DNA of 10,428 bases from Erythrobacter sp. UBA3075 (GTDB lineage: Bacteria > Pseudomonadota > Alphaproteobacteria > Sphingomonadales > Sphingomonadaceae), in assembly GCA_002367375.1 (NCBI GenBank), contig DFBR01000178.1:1-10428 (forward strand), given 5' to 3'. The translations under genes and the position numbers were made by a program. Positions within the stretch are counted from its first letter, which is position 1. Each line of letters opens with the position of its first letter. The notes under the pieces are model-generated. The model searched no databases, was not told where the DNA came from, and saw nothing but the letters and a program-made list of their open reading frames with translations. This document shows positions 1 to 6,195 of the stretch, one piece after another.

Positions 1-1079
1 CCCAACTCGCTCGCCACGGCGGGATAGGTGACCCTCCCGGCATGGACATTGAGTCCCTGCGCCAGATGCGGGTCGGCCCGCATAGCCTCCTTCCAGCCCA
101 GATTGGCGATCCGCAATGCGTGCGGCAGGGTGACATTGTTGAGCGCATAGGTGCTGGTGCGGCTGACCGCGCCGGGCATGTTGGCGACGCAATAATGCAC
201 AATGTCGTCAACGATATAGGTCGGATCATCATGCGTCGTGGCCTTGCTTGTTTCAAAGCAGCCACCTTGGTCGATGGCAACGTCCACCAGCACCGCGCCT
301 GGCTTCATGGACTTGAGCATTTCGCGGCTAACCAGCTTGGGCGCTGCGGCACCGGGCACCAGCACCGCGCCAACGACCATGTCGGCATCAGCCACCGCCT
401 CTTCCAGATTGGCGCGGCTGGCGAACCTTGTGCTGGCGCGCGCTTCGAAATGGGTGCCGACTTTTTCCAGCACGGTCGGGTCGAGATCCATGATGACGGT
501 GTCCGCGCCAAGGCCAGCAGACATTTGCGCGGCGTTGAAGCCGACCACGCCGCCGCCGATAATGACGACCTTGCCTGGCATCACGCCGGGAACGCCGCCC
601 AGCAGCACTCCGCGTCCGCCATGCGCTTTCTCCAGCGCGGTTGCGCCCGCCTGAATGCTCATGCGGCCAGCAACCTGGCTCATCGGAGTCAGCAACGGCA
701 GTCCGCCGCGATGGCCGGTAACGGTCTCATAGGCGATGGCTGTGCAGCCTGATTTGACGAGACCGGCGGTCTGGTCGGGGTCGGGCGCGAGGTGGAGGTA
801 AGTGTAAAGCACCTGACCTTCGCGCAGCCGGGCGATTTCTTCGGCCTGCGGTTCCTTCACCTTCACGATCATTTCGCATTGCGCAAAGATGTCATCGACG
901 GATTCGACCACCTTTGCGCCGCGTTCTGTATAGTGGCTATCGAAAGCGCCAATGCCTTCACCAGCGCCCGCTTCCATCCACACTTCGTGACCATTGGCGA
1001 CCAGTTCCCCGGCGCTCTCCGGCGTCAGGCCGACGCGGTATTCGCGGTTCTTGATTTCGCGGGGACAGCCGATACGCAT
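1..1079 (-). CDS. ald: Alanine dehydrogenase, C-terminus cut by window edge
   Basis: NAD-dependent alanine dehydrogenase, interconverting L-alanine and pyruvate plus ammonia in the cytoplasm. The reading frame is open from the ATG at 1079 to the window edge, giving about 359 residues of a family that is usually about 370, so roughly a dozen C-terminal residues are missing. The N-terminus reads MRIGCPREIKNREYRVGLTP. Family key residues fall at their usual numbers: R15 and K75 (pyruvate binding), H96 in YLHLAPD and D270 in VDVAIDQGG (catalysis). The Rossmann glycine motif GGGVVGFNAA is at about 175-184. A clear GGAG Shine-Dalgarno lies 7 bases before the ATG. It follows the HerA-like ATPase gene by 80 bases on the same strand; that gap holds an operator-like dyad, so it may have its own promoter. 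No defect is seen in the visible part. Confidence 0.96.
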   Translation of the reverse strand, partial: MRIGCPREIKNREYRVGLTPESAGELVANGHEVWMEAGAGEGIGAFDSHYTERGAKVVESVDDIFAQCEMIVKVKEPQAEEIARLREGQVLYTYLHLAPDPDQTAGLVKSGCTAIAYETVTGHRGGLPLLTPMSQVAGRMSIQAGATALEKAHGGRGVLLGGVPGVMPGKVVIIGGGVVGFNAAQMSAGLGADTVIMDLDPTVLEKVGTHFEARASTRFASRANLEEAVADADMVVGAVLVPGAAAPKLVSREMLKSMKPGAVLVDVAIDQGGCFETSKATTHDDPTYIVDDIVHYCVANMPGAVSRTSTYALNNVTLPHALRIANLGWKEAMRADPHLAQGLNVHAGRVTYPAVASEL

Positions 1080-1086
1080 GGGAATT

Positions 1087-1090
1087 CTCC
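1087..1090 (-). promoter_or_regulatory. Ribosome binding site of ald
   Basis: GGAG on the minus strand, 7 bases before the ATG at 1079. It fixes the start of alanine dehydrogenase and is among the strongest Shine-Dalgarno matches in the window. Confidence 0.7.
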
Positions 1091-1115
1091 AATAGATTCG
1101 CTGGCTGACCCGCTA

Positions 1116-1131
1116 CAATTGCAATCAATTG
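1116..1131. promoter_or_regulatory. Operator-like dyad upstream of ald
   Basis: CAATTGCAATCAATTG: two copies of the palindrome CAATTG separated by CAAT, so the outer arms also pair with each other. It lies 36 bases before the ald start, in the 80-base gap after the HerA-like gene. In many bacteria ald is controlled by an Lrp/AsnC-family regulator, and AT-rich dyads of this kind suit such a protein. That link is inference, and no convincing -35/-10 pair was found beside it. Confidence 0.35.
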
Positions 1132-1159
1132 CGCGCAAGAAGAGTCGGTGTGAGGCTGC

Positions 1160-2608
1160 TTAAACCATCACATCTTCAATACCGGGCACCGTAATCGTCC
1201 TTTCACCGCCAAAATCCTCATGGACCGAGATCAGGCCAGTTTTTTCCAGATGGTCGAGCAGGCGGCGGATGCGGCCGGGGGATGCCGTGCCGTAAACGCG
1301 CGCCAGATGGTCCTCGTCGGGCGCGCGTTTACCTTCAGCAGCGGCCACGACGATGGCGAGATAGGGCGCGAGCACGTCGTCCGCCACGCCTTGGGCCAAG
1401 CGTTCGATCGCCTCGCGCGGGGCACGGTCTAGCCGGTCGATTCCGGCGCTGGCGAAGGCGAATTGGCGGCGGAAGCCGGGCATGTCGATATGGGCAGAAG
1501 CAATGCCCCGCTCGCGGCAGCGGGTGGCAAAATCGCGGAACAATGTGGCGGCGGGGCGGAAAGTTGCGCCTTCTTCGGCGGCAAGTTCGCGCAGCAAATC
1601 TTCCACGCTGCCTGATGGGGCGGCCTCAGCGGACGCTGGCTTGGGCGGCTCTGCCTCGGCGCGCGCGGCGATGCTCTCTGCCAATGCATCGACATCGGGG
1701 GAAGGGGGCGGAGCAGGCGGGGGCGGACGATGCACCGTTTCGGCAGCTTCCTCCGCCAGCTCGGCATGAAGCAGCGCGCCCATTTCTTCTGCCCCAGCTT
1801 GCGGCAAGGGCGTGAGCGCGCTCGCGCCGTTCTTGCCGCCCGATTTCACCGTCCCGATATGCACCGCCACCGGGCGACGGCTCACCGCCGGACCAAGACC
1901 GAGGAAATGGCCGCGCTGCAAATCGCGAATTCGCTCTGCCTGTTTGCGGTCCATGCCGAGCAGATCGGCGGCGCGCTGCATGTCGATATCGAGGAATGTG
2001 CGACCCATCAGGAAGTTGCTCGCCTCTGCCGCGACATTCTTCGCCAGCTTGGCAAGCCGCTGCGTGGCGACGATTCCGGCGAGGCCACGCTTCCTCCCCC
2101 GGCACATGAGGTTGGTCATGGCGGACAGCGTCATGCGGCGCGTGTCTTCGGCCATTTCGCCAGCGGCAGAGGGGGCAAACATCTGCGCTTCGTCCACCAC
2201 CACCAGAGCCGGATACCAATGCTCGCGCGGGGCATCGAACAGGGCAGTGAGGAATTGCGCGGTACAGCGAATCTGCTGTTCGACTTCGAGATCTTCCAAG
2301 GCCAGCACGACCGAGGCGCGGTGCTGGCGGATGCGGCCTGCCAGGGCCTCTATTTCGCGCGGGGAATAGCTCGCGCCCTCGATCACGACATGGTCGAAAT
2401 GGTCGGCCAGCGAAGTGAAATCACCTTCGGGGTCGATTACGACCTGCTGCACAAGGCCCGCGCTCTGTTCGAGAAGACGGCGCAGTAGATGCGATTTTCC
2501 GCTGCCCGAATTGCCCTGCACCAGCAGGCGGGTGGCGAGCAATTCTTCCACGTCGATCGGTACCGGGGTGCCGTGCGTGTCCTTGCCGATTTCGATTTGG
2601 GTCGTCAC
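1160..2608 (-). CDS. HerA-like P-loop ATPase with Pro-rich linker and C-terminal winged-helix-like region
   Basis: An ATPase of the HerA/FtsK superfamily (DUF87-like), 482 residues, probably a DNA-translocating hexamer. Walker A GNSGSGKS is at 32-39, IDPEGDF at 58-64, Walker B LVVVDEAQ at 135-142, and the ATQR motif at 181-184 supplies the polar sensor residue typical of HerA proteins. After about residue 250 the ATPase core ends. A proline-rich linker (about 294-305) follows, then an Ala/Glu-rich region, then a C-terminal segment (about 430-475, with RIRRLLDHLEKTGLISV) that looks like a winged helix. The start is GTG at 2608 because no upstream in-frame start exists and the next Met is residue 143, well past Walker A; the Shine-Dalgarno is weak. 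No NurA-type nuclease is adjacent, unlike classical HerA-NurA pairs, so its partner and job are unknown. The SRPBCC gene lies 81 bases upstream and ald 80 bases downstream. Confidence 0.85.
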   Translation of the reverse strand: MTTQIEIGKDTHGTPVPIDVEELLATRLLVQGNSGSGKSHLLRRLLEQSAGLVQQVVIDPEGDFTSLADHFDHVVIEGASYSPREIEALAGRIRQHRASVVLALEDLEVEQQIRCTAQFLTALFDAPREHWYPALVVVDEAQMFAPSAAGEMAEDTRRMTLSAMTNLMCRGRKRGLAGIVATQRLAKLAKNVAAEASNFLMGRTFLDIDMQRAADLLGMDRKQAERIRDLQRGHFLGLGPAVSRRPVAVHIGTVKSGGKNGASALTPLPQAGAEEMGALLHAELAEEAAETVHRPPPPAPPPSPDVDALAESIAARAEAEPPKPASAEAAPSGSVEDLLRELAAEEGATFRPAATLFRDFATRCRERGIASAHIDMPGFRRQFAFASAGIDRLDRAPREAIERLAQGVADDVLAPYLAIVVAAAEGKRAPDEDHLARVYGTASPGRIRRLLDHLEKTGLISVHEDFGGERTITVPGIEDVMV

Positions 2609-2615
2609 TCTTGCA

Positions 2616-2665
2616 TGGATAAGCGAAGCAGCCTTCGCAGCCTAGCTGGCAGCGACGCTTATCCA
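2616..2665. repeat. Inverted repeat in the leader of the HerA-like gene
   Basis: Perfect 10-base arms TGGATAAGCG (2616-2625) and CGCTTATCCA (2656-2665) enclose 30 bases. A second, overlapping hairpin GCGAAG/CTTCGC (2623-2628 and 2633-2638) uses part of the left arm, so the two folds compete. The structure ends 7 bases before the GTG start of the HerA-like gene and begins 24 bases after the SRPBCC stop. No T-run follows on the minus strand, so it is not a classical terminator; an operator or a translation-control leader is possible. Confidence 0.45.
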
Positions 2666-2689
2666 GCGATGTATTTGCACAAAGCGGTA

Positions 2690-3202
2690 TCAGGCGGCGC
2701 GCTGGATATCCTTGATCTCGCGGATCGTCCCGTGGCCCATTTCAGCATGCACTTTGAGCTTGGTCAGCGCATTGCTGACGCCCAGCGCCATCATTTCGCA
2801 TTCCTGCTTCCATTCGCGCATGGTCATGTCGTTTTCGAATTGCACACGATTGACCAATCGCACAGCGCAGCTTTCGCAGCCGGTCGGGGTGATTTCATAG
2901 CGTTCATGTGCCTGCACCATCCGCCCTGCGCGCGGCGTGGCCTGCGCATCATAGGCATACAGGCGGCCCGGTTCGGCTTCTGTCACGACCAGCGTGAAGG
3001 CGTGGTCTGGCAAGAGATCAAGATGCAGGCGAAAGCGGCCATTTGCGACGGTTTCAACCGTGCCTTCATCGCGCTTCCAATAGCGTGCATCGGCAATGTC
3101 GAGCAGGCCGAACATGGTGTCGGCAGAGCAATCCACCTCGACAGTCGCATCGAATTGCGCCGGTCCCTCGGGCGCATGCTTGGACTTGAACAAATCGAAC
3201 AT
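2690..3202 (-). CDS. SRPBCC/START-like domain protein
   Basis: A 170-residue cytoplasmic protein with the look of the SRPBCC (START/Bet v1-like, polyketide cyclase/dehydrase) fold, which forms a hydrophobic ligand-binding cavity. It opens with an amphipathic stretch MFDLFKSKHAPEGP, followed by the usual beta strand with a small acidic turn (VEVDCSADTMFGLLDIADARYW, about 22-42 in part), strands about 45-75 and 80-120, and a long C-terminal helix ending in MALGVSNALTKLKVHAE. No signal peptide or membrane segment is present. I chose the ATG at 3202 over one 33 bases upstream because the protein has a natural N-terminus there and a GGGGAAAG stretch precedes it. No specific ligand or reaction can be read from the sequence. 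It is 111 bases downstream of the ATP-grasp frame and 81 bases upstream of the HerA-like gene. Confidence 0.75.
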   Translation of the reverse strand: MFDLFKSKHAPEGPAQFDATVEVDCSADTMFGLLDIADARYWKRDEGTVETVANGRFRLHLDLLPDHAFTLVVTEAEPGRLYAYDAQATPRAGRMVQAHERYEITPTGCESCAVRLVNRVQFENDMTMREWKQECEMMALGVSNALTKLKVHAEMGHGTIREIKDIQRAA

Positions 3203-3313
3203 GGGTCTTTCCCCTATTGCGTCGGTTTCCGGCATAGGGCGCGCGTCTTTAAGGGCGACTGCGCAAATGTGGTTAACGCCCCGCTCACCAATTCGCGCGC
3301 GGGGAGAGCGGAC

Positions 3314-4177
3314 TTATGCGAACTTCTCGCCCGCCAAAACCATGGCGCGGCGCAGACCTTTCTGGTTGATGTTCTGGATTTCGATGCCGGGGTGCGCGTT
3401 CACTTCCAGAATCATCGGACCGTCATTTTCATCGAGAATGATATCGACGCCCAGATAGCCAAGACCGATGGCGGCGCTGCATTTGGAACTCATATCCAGC
3501 ACCCGGTCCCATTCAGGCACCTGAAAGCCGATCAGCAGCGCGCCCGAATCCGGGTGGTGGGTAATTTCTTCTCCGACGCACATCGCTCTGGTGATGACGC
3601 CCGTTTCAATATCCACCGCCGCCCCGATGGCGCGCTGGTGCAAATTGGCCTTGCCGTCCGAGGCGTTGGTCGGGATGCGCATCATCGCCATGAGCGGATG
3701 TTCGCGCAGCGAAATAACGCGCACATCGGGCAGGCCTTCGGGCACGAGTTCCGTAATGCGCGGATCAGCCCGGATCAGCGGCTCGATCAGCGCCGCATCC
3801 TCGGCTGCGGAATCTCCGGAAAAGCCGCCATCAACGATGCGGCGTACGTGATTCATCACGTCTACAGGGGTGAGCCTGGTGCCCGATCCCTTGAACCAGT
3901 CGTTTCCTTCGCGCCGTAATGCCAGCAAAATGCCATCGCCCTGACTGCCGCGTGCCGGCTTGATCGCCCAGCTTTCCGGCAGATCGCGTACCGGATCAAA
4001 TTCAAGCAGATCCCCATAGCTGGAGATGACGCATATCGTTCCGGTAGTTACGACTCCGCCAGCGTTCAGCGCCACTTTCGCCGCCACTTTGTCGCGCGCT
4101 TCCTCGATCGCCCAGCGCGGGTTGTACTTCGCGATGATCGAGTTGCGCAGATTGATGCCCAGGATCTCGTCCAAATG
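3314..4177 (-). CDS. ATP-grasp amidoligase-like domain (RimK/alpha-L-glutamate ligase-related), out of frame with the upstream 7TM gene
   Basis: A ligase-type ATP-grasp domain of the alpha-L-glutamate ligase-like / sugar-transfer-associated group, expected to form a carboxylate-amine bond at the expense of ATP in the cytoplasm. About 287 residues are clearly coding, beginning at HLDEILGINLRNSIIAKYNP, which matches the usual N-terminal motif of this family. Later landmarks are WAIKPARGSQGDG (ATP-binding lysine and glycine loop), the TNASDGKANL stretch, GVDIILDENDGP and MILEVNAHPGIEIQ, whose E-x-N binds Mg2+. The open frame continues upstream to an ATG at 4480, but residues before 4177 are Ser/Arg/Pro-rich and look like a shadow of the 7TM frame. 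No good ATG starts the domain itself; a TTG at 4174 is preceded closely by AAGGGG. The likely truth is a 7TM-ATP-grasp fusion interrupted by one extra G at 4178-4181. The coordinates mark the part I believe is coding. Confidence 0.8.
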   Translation of the reverse strand, partial: HLDEILGINLRNSIIAKYNPRWAIEEARDKVAAKVALNAGGVVTTGTICVISSYGDLLEFDPVRDLPESWAIKPARGSQGDGILLALRREGNDWFKGSGTRLTPVDVMNHVRRIVDGGFSGDSAAEDAALIEPLIRADPRITELVPEGLPDVRVISLREHPLMAMMRIPTNASDGKANLHQRAIGAAVDIETGVITRAMCVGEEITHHPDSGALLIGFQVPEWDRVLDMSSKCSAAIGLGYLGVDIILDENDGPMILEVNAHPGIEIQNINQKGLRRAMVLAGEKFA

Positions 4178-5183
4178 CCCCTTCTTCGGCAAGGGTGTTG
4201 AGCCGGGCGTATGCGGTTCTTGGCCCGACGTTCCAGCCGCCGAAGCGCGGGTGCGGGAGAACGGGGAGATCGACTTGCGGGGTGATGACTTCTTGCTCGT
4301 CCTCTTCCTGCCCGCCGTCTTCGGGCGCGGCTTCAGTGCGTTCGTCAAGAGATGTGAGAAGGTTGGCATTGCGTCTTCCTTCGAGCCAAATGGGGGCGAA
4401 ACGTTTGATTTCCGACATGCGCAGGCCGCGATATCGGCCCAGCAGGGCAATCGCGAGACCGGCAAAACCGGGCAGAACAAGGGGTGAAATTTCGATCAGT
4501 GTCAGGGCGACGTTGCTGACCATCACAAACTGGATGAGCAGCGCAAGGATGAGCGTCTGAAACGCGATATTGGCGGCTTCCTTGGCGCCGTCCTTCTCCC
4601 ATTGGCGGTGCCAGCGTTCGACCACCAGCGCGGTCACCACCACAGGGAAGGCATCAACCTGCAATTCGGTATCGAGGGCGACCTGCAATCCGGCCAGTAC
4701 GAACACCACGAAGGAAATCAGCACGCCGAGAAAGCCGACGCGCGTCATGCGCAGTTTGAGCAGCGCGGGTGCAGCAAGCATGCCGACACCGACAGCGGAA
4801 ATCAGCACGATGGGCCCGAAAATTGGCCCGATTTGCAGGAAGGCGATGGCGATCAGCATGGGTGTGAACAGGCCAAAGGCCTTCATCCCCACAAAGCTGC
4901 GCGCCAGCACCACAAGAAATGCACCAATAGGTAGCGCCATCAGCAGATTGGACGGCTTCATCCCCCAAACCGCGTAAGACACCGCCTGCTCGCCGAGCGA
5001 GGAAGGCATCTGGAACGGATCATTGGTGTTGGCGACACCGAGGAATGCCAGCAGCAGGATGATGCCGATAACACCGGCACCGATCAATGCCGGGCGCTTG
5101 ATCTGCGGGGTGGCCTTGGACAAGACCTTTCGCAGTTTGCGCCAGCGGCTCAGCCGCCATATGCGCAGCGTTCTAAAAGACAT
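4002..5183 (-). CDS. Multi-pass inner-membrane protein, 7TM domain of the inactive-transglutaminase (UUP1-like) family without the transglutaminase
   Basis: Inner-membrane protein; the open frame is 393 residues but only about 1-335 look coding. A very basic N-terminus (1-31) precedes a first membrane helix (about 32-51), a short probably periplasmic loop (52-77), then a 7TM block (about 78-249). The signature RSFVGMKAFGLFTPMLIAIA at about 95-114 and FPVVVTALVVERW at 179-191 match the 7TM module that, in related proteins, follows a periplasmic inactive transglutaminase domain; that domain is missing here. Eight helices place the basic RYRGLRMSEIKR (250-261) and the acidic linker (282-300) in the cytoplasm, where an ATP-grasp domain could be attached. 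The last about 58 residues are an out-of-frame reading of the ATP-grasp domain. The ATG at 5183 overlaps the end of the barrel gene by 11 bases, implying translational coupling. Relatives are typically encoded with RimK-like ATP-grasp ligases. Confidence 0.8.
   Translation of the reverse strand: MSFRTLRIWRLSRWRKLRKVLSKATPQIKRPALIGAGVIGIILLLAFLGVANTNDPFQMPSSLGEQAVSYAVWGMKPSNLLMALPIGAFLVVLARSFVGMKAFGLFTPMLIAIAFLQIGPIFGPIVLISAVGVGMLAAPALLKLRMTRVGFLGVLISFVVFVLAGLQVALDTELQVDAFPVVVTALVVERWHRQWEKDGAKEAANIAFQTLILALLIQFVMVSNVALTLIEISPLVLPGFAGLAIALLGRYRGLRMSEIKRFAPIWLEGRRNANLLTSLDERTEAAPEDGGQEEDEQEVITPQVDLPVLPHPRFGGWNVGPRTAYARLNTLAEEGAFGRDPGHQSAQLDHREVQPALGDRGSARQSGGESGAERWRSRNYRNDMRHLQLWGSA
4178..4187 (-). 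other. Frame switch point (GAAGAAGGGG) inside the 7TM/ATP-grasp gene
   Basis: On the minus strand the 7TM frame reads GAA GAA GGG GCA and the ATP-grasp frame resumes at CAT (4177). The change is +1, equal to skipping one base of the G4 run 4178-4181. Up to here the 7TM frame looks coding (RTAYARLNTLAEEG), and from here only the ATP-grasp frame does. Loss of one G would fuse both into about 622 residues. A glycyl-tRNA on GGG could re-pair after a +1 slip on GGGG, but there is no stop or obviously slow codon to drive it, so an indel or sequence error is the simpler reading. Confidence 0.7.
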
Positions 5184-6126
5184 GGCCGATGCTCACGCTG
5201 AAGCGATAGCCGCGCCGGTTGCGCACCGGATCATTGCTGTCGGCGAAGATATATTTGGCTTCGGCTTCGATCCGCCAATTGCCTGGCCACCACAGCAATT
5301 CGACCTCGGGCACAACTTGCGTGTCCTCGCGCAAGGTATTGTTGGGTGTGAGCCGCCCGGCAAAGCCGGTTTGGCGCAGTTCAATCGCAGGCCGAACCCG
5401 CAGATCGGAGGTGATTGGGCGGGTGTAGGACGCGCTCACAGATTCGCGTGTGTAGCCACGCAGCGGGTTAGCGGAGGTAATCTCCTCGGCGCGCAGATCG
5501 AAATTGATGTAGTGATAGCGGCCCAACCGGTGGCGATAACCGGCATCGACGCGCATGCCTTCACCCTGCGAAGATGCGCCGCCAGGGCCGTCACCATCGT
5601 CATATTCGCGGTCCCGCCAGGTGCCGCGCACGCGGAAACGGTGCGCGCGCTCAGGTTCGAATTCAACGCGGGCAGAGACTTGCAATTCGTCGGTATCGCC
5701 AGATTCGACAGTGACCAGATCGTCATACAGCCGCCCGCGCAGCTCCACTTCCCAGTCATCGTCCAGCTTCTGCGTGACAGATGCAGTCAGGCGGTCGCGG
5801 TTATAGCCGTCGCGCCCGGTAGCAGAACCGAAGCGTTCGACTTCAATGCGATCGGCTTCGAGGCGGACCTGCGTAACTTCATTGCCGATTTCGACGCCGA
5901 TCTGGCCGCGCAAATAGCCGCCGTCGCCATTGATGATCAGCTCATCATCGCGGTCTTCGCTTTCGGACAGCACCACGCCCAGTTCGGCGCGCGCGAACGG
6001 ATCGACCGACCAGCCCGCAAGATCGTCCTGCGCTGCCAGTGACGCAGGCACCAGCGCAATGGCCAACACACCGCAAAACGCGAGGCGCAAAGTTCTGACG
6101 GCAATAGAAATATGAAGCCCAATCAT
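5173..6126 (-). CDS. Outer-membrane beta-barrel protein (function unknown)
   Basis: A 317-residue exported protein. Residues 1-33 form a signal peptide: RTLRLAFCGV then a hydrophobic core, with cleavage likely after ASLA or ASLAA before QDD. The mature part is made of alternating-residue strands rich in Arg, Glu, Asp and Tyr separated by acidic turns (EDRDDE, REYDDGDGPGG), as in outer-membrane barrels. It ends RGYRFSVSIGHVF, with the C-terminal phenylalanine expected of BAM substrates. I count roughly ten to twelve possible strands, but this is an estimate by eye. There is no TonB box or plug domain visible, so it is not an obvious receptor. The start ATG at 6126 gives a sensible signal peptide, though its Shine-Dalgarno is poor. 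It lies 69 bases downstream of ftsK and overlaps the 7TM gene by 11 bases, so barrel and inner-membrane protein are probably made together. Confidence 0.75.
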   Translation of the reverse strand: MIGLHISIAVRTLRLAFCGVLAIALVPASLAAQDDLAGWSVDPFARAELGVVLSESEDRDDELIINGDGGYLRGQIGVEIGNEVTQVRLEADRIEVERFGSATGRDGYNRDRLTASVTQKLDDDWEVELRGRLYDDLVTVESGDTDELQVSARVEFEPERAHRFRVRGTWRDREYDDGDGPGGASSQGEGMRVDAGYRHRLGRYHYINFDLRAEEITSANPLRGYTRESVSASYTRPITSDLRVRPAIELRQTGFAGRLTPNNTLREDTQVVPEVELLWWPGNWRIEAEAKYIFADSNDPVRNRRGYRFSVSIGHVF

Positions 6127-6195
6127 GATCAGGGCTTCTACGCAGGTGAGAGTTTACGAAGTGCTAACTGTAAAACGAAAGGGTTGGCTGCATTG

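Noticed and set aside
42..752. A 236-codon plus-strand open frame at the window start
   Set aside because: Antisense to alanine dehydrogenase, which is recognisable residue by residue in the other direction.
2605..2616. Tiny leader frame ATG CAA GAG TGA overlapping the GTG start of the HerA-like gene
   Set aside because: Three codons with no ribosome binding site; likely chance, although the overlap is suggestive of coupling.
3279..3304. CCCCGC/GCGGGG inverted repeat downstream of the ATP-grasp frame, as a terminator
   Set aside because: A 6-base stem with a 14-base loop and no T-run; not distinguishable from chance in GC-rich DNA.
2489..3919. A 476-codon plus-strand open frame across three minus-strand genes
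   Set aside because: It runs antisense through the ends of the HerA-like, SRPBCC and ATP-grasp genes, has no family motifs and is His/Arg/Ala-rich in the way antisense frames of GC-rich genes are.
4369..4480. ATG codons at 4480 and 4369 as the start of the ATP-grasp gene
   Set aside because: The residues they would add are Ser/Arg/Pro-rich and correspond to the 7TM frame read out of phase; the domain only becomes family-like at 4177.
5023..6042. A 339-codon plus-strand open frame opposite the barrel gene
   Set aside because: The minus-strand frame has a signal peptide, barrel-like strands and a terminal Phe; this one has no recognisable features.
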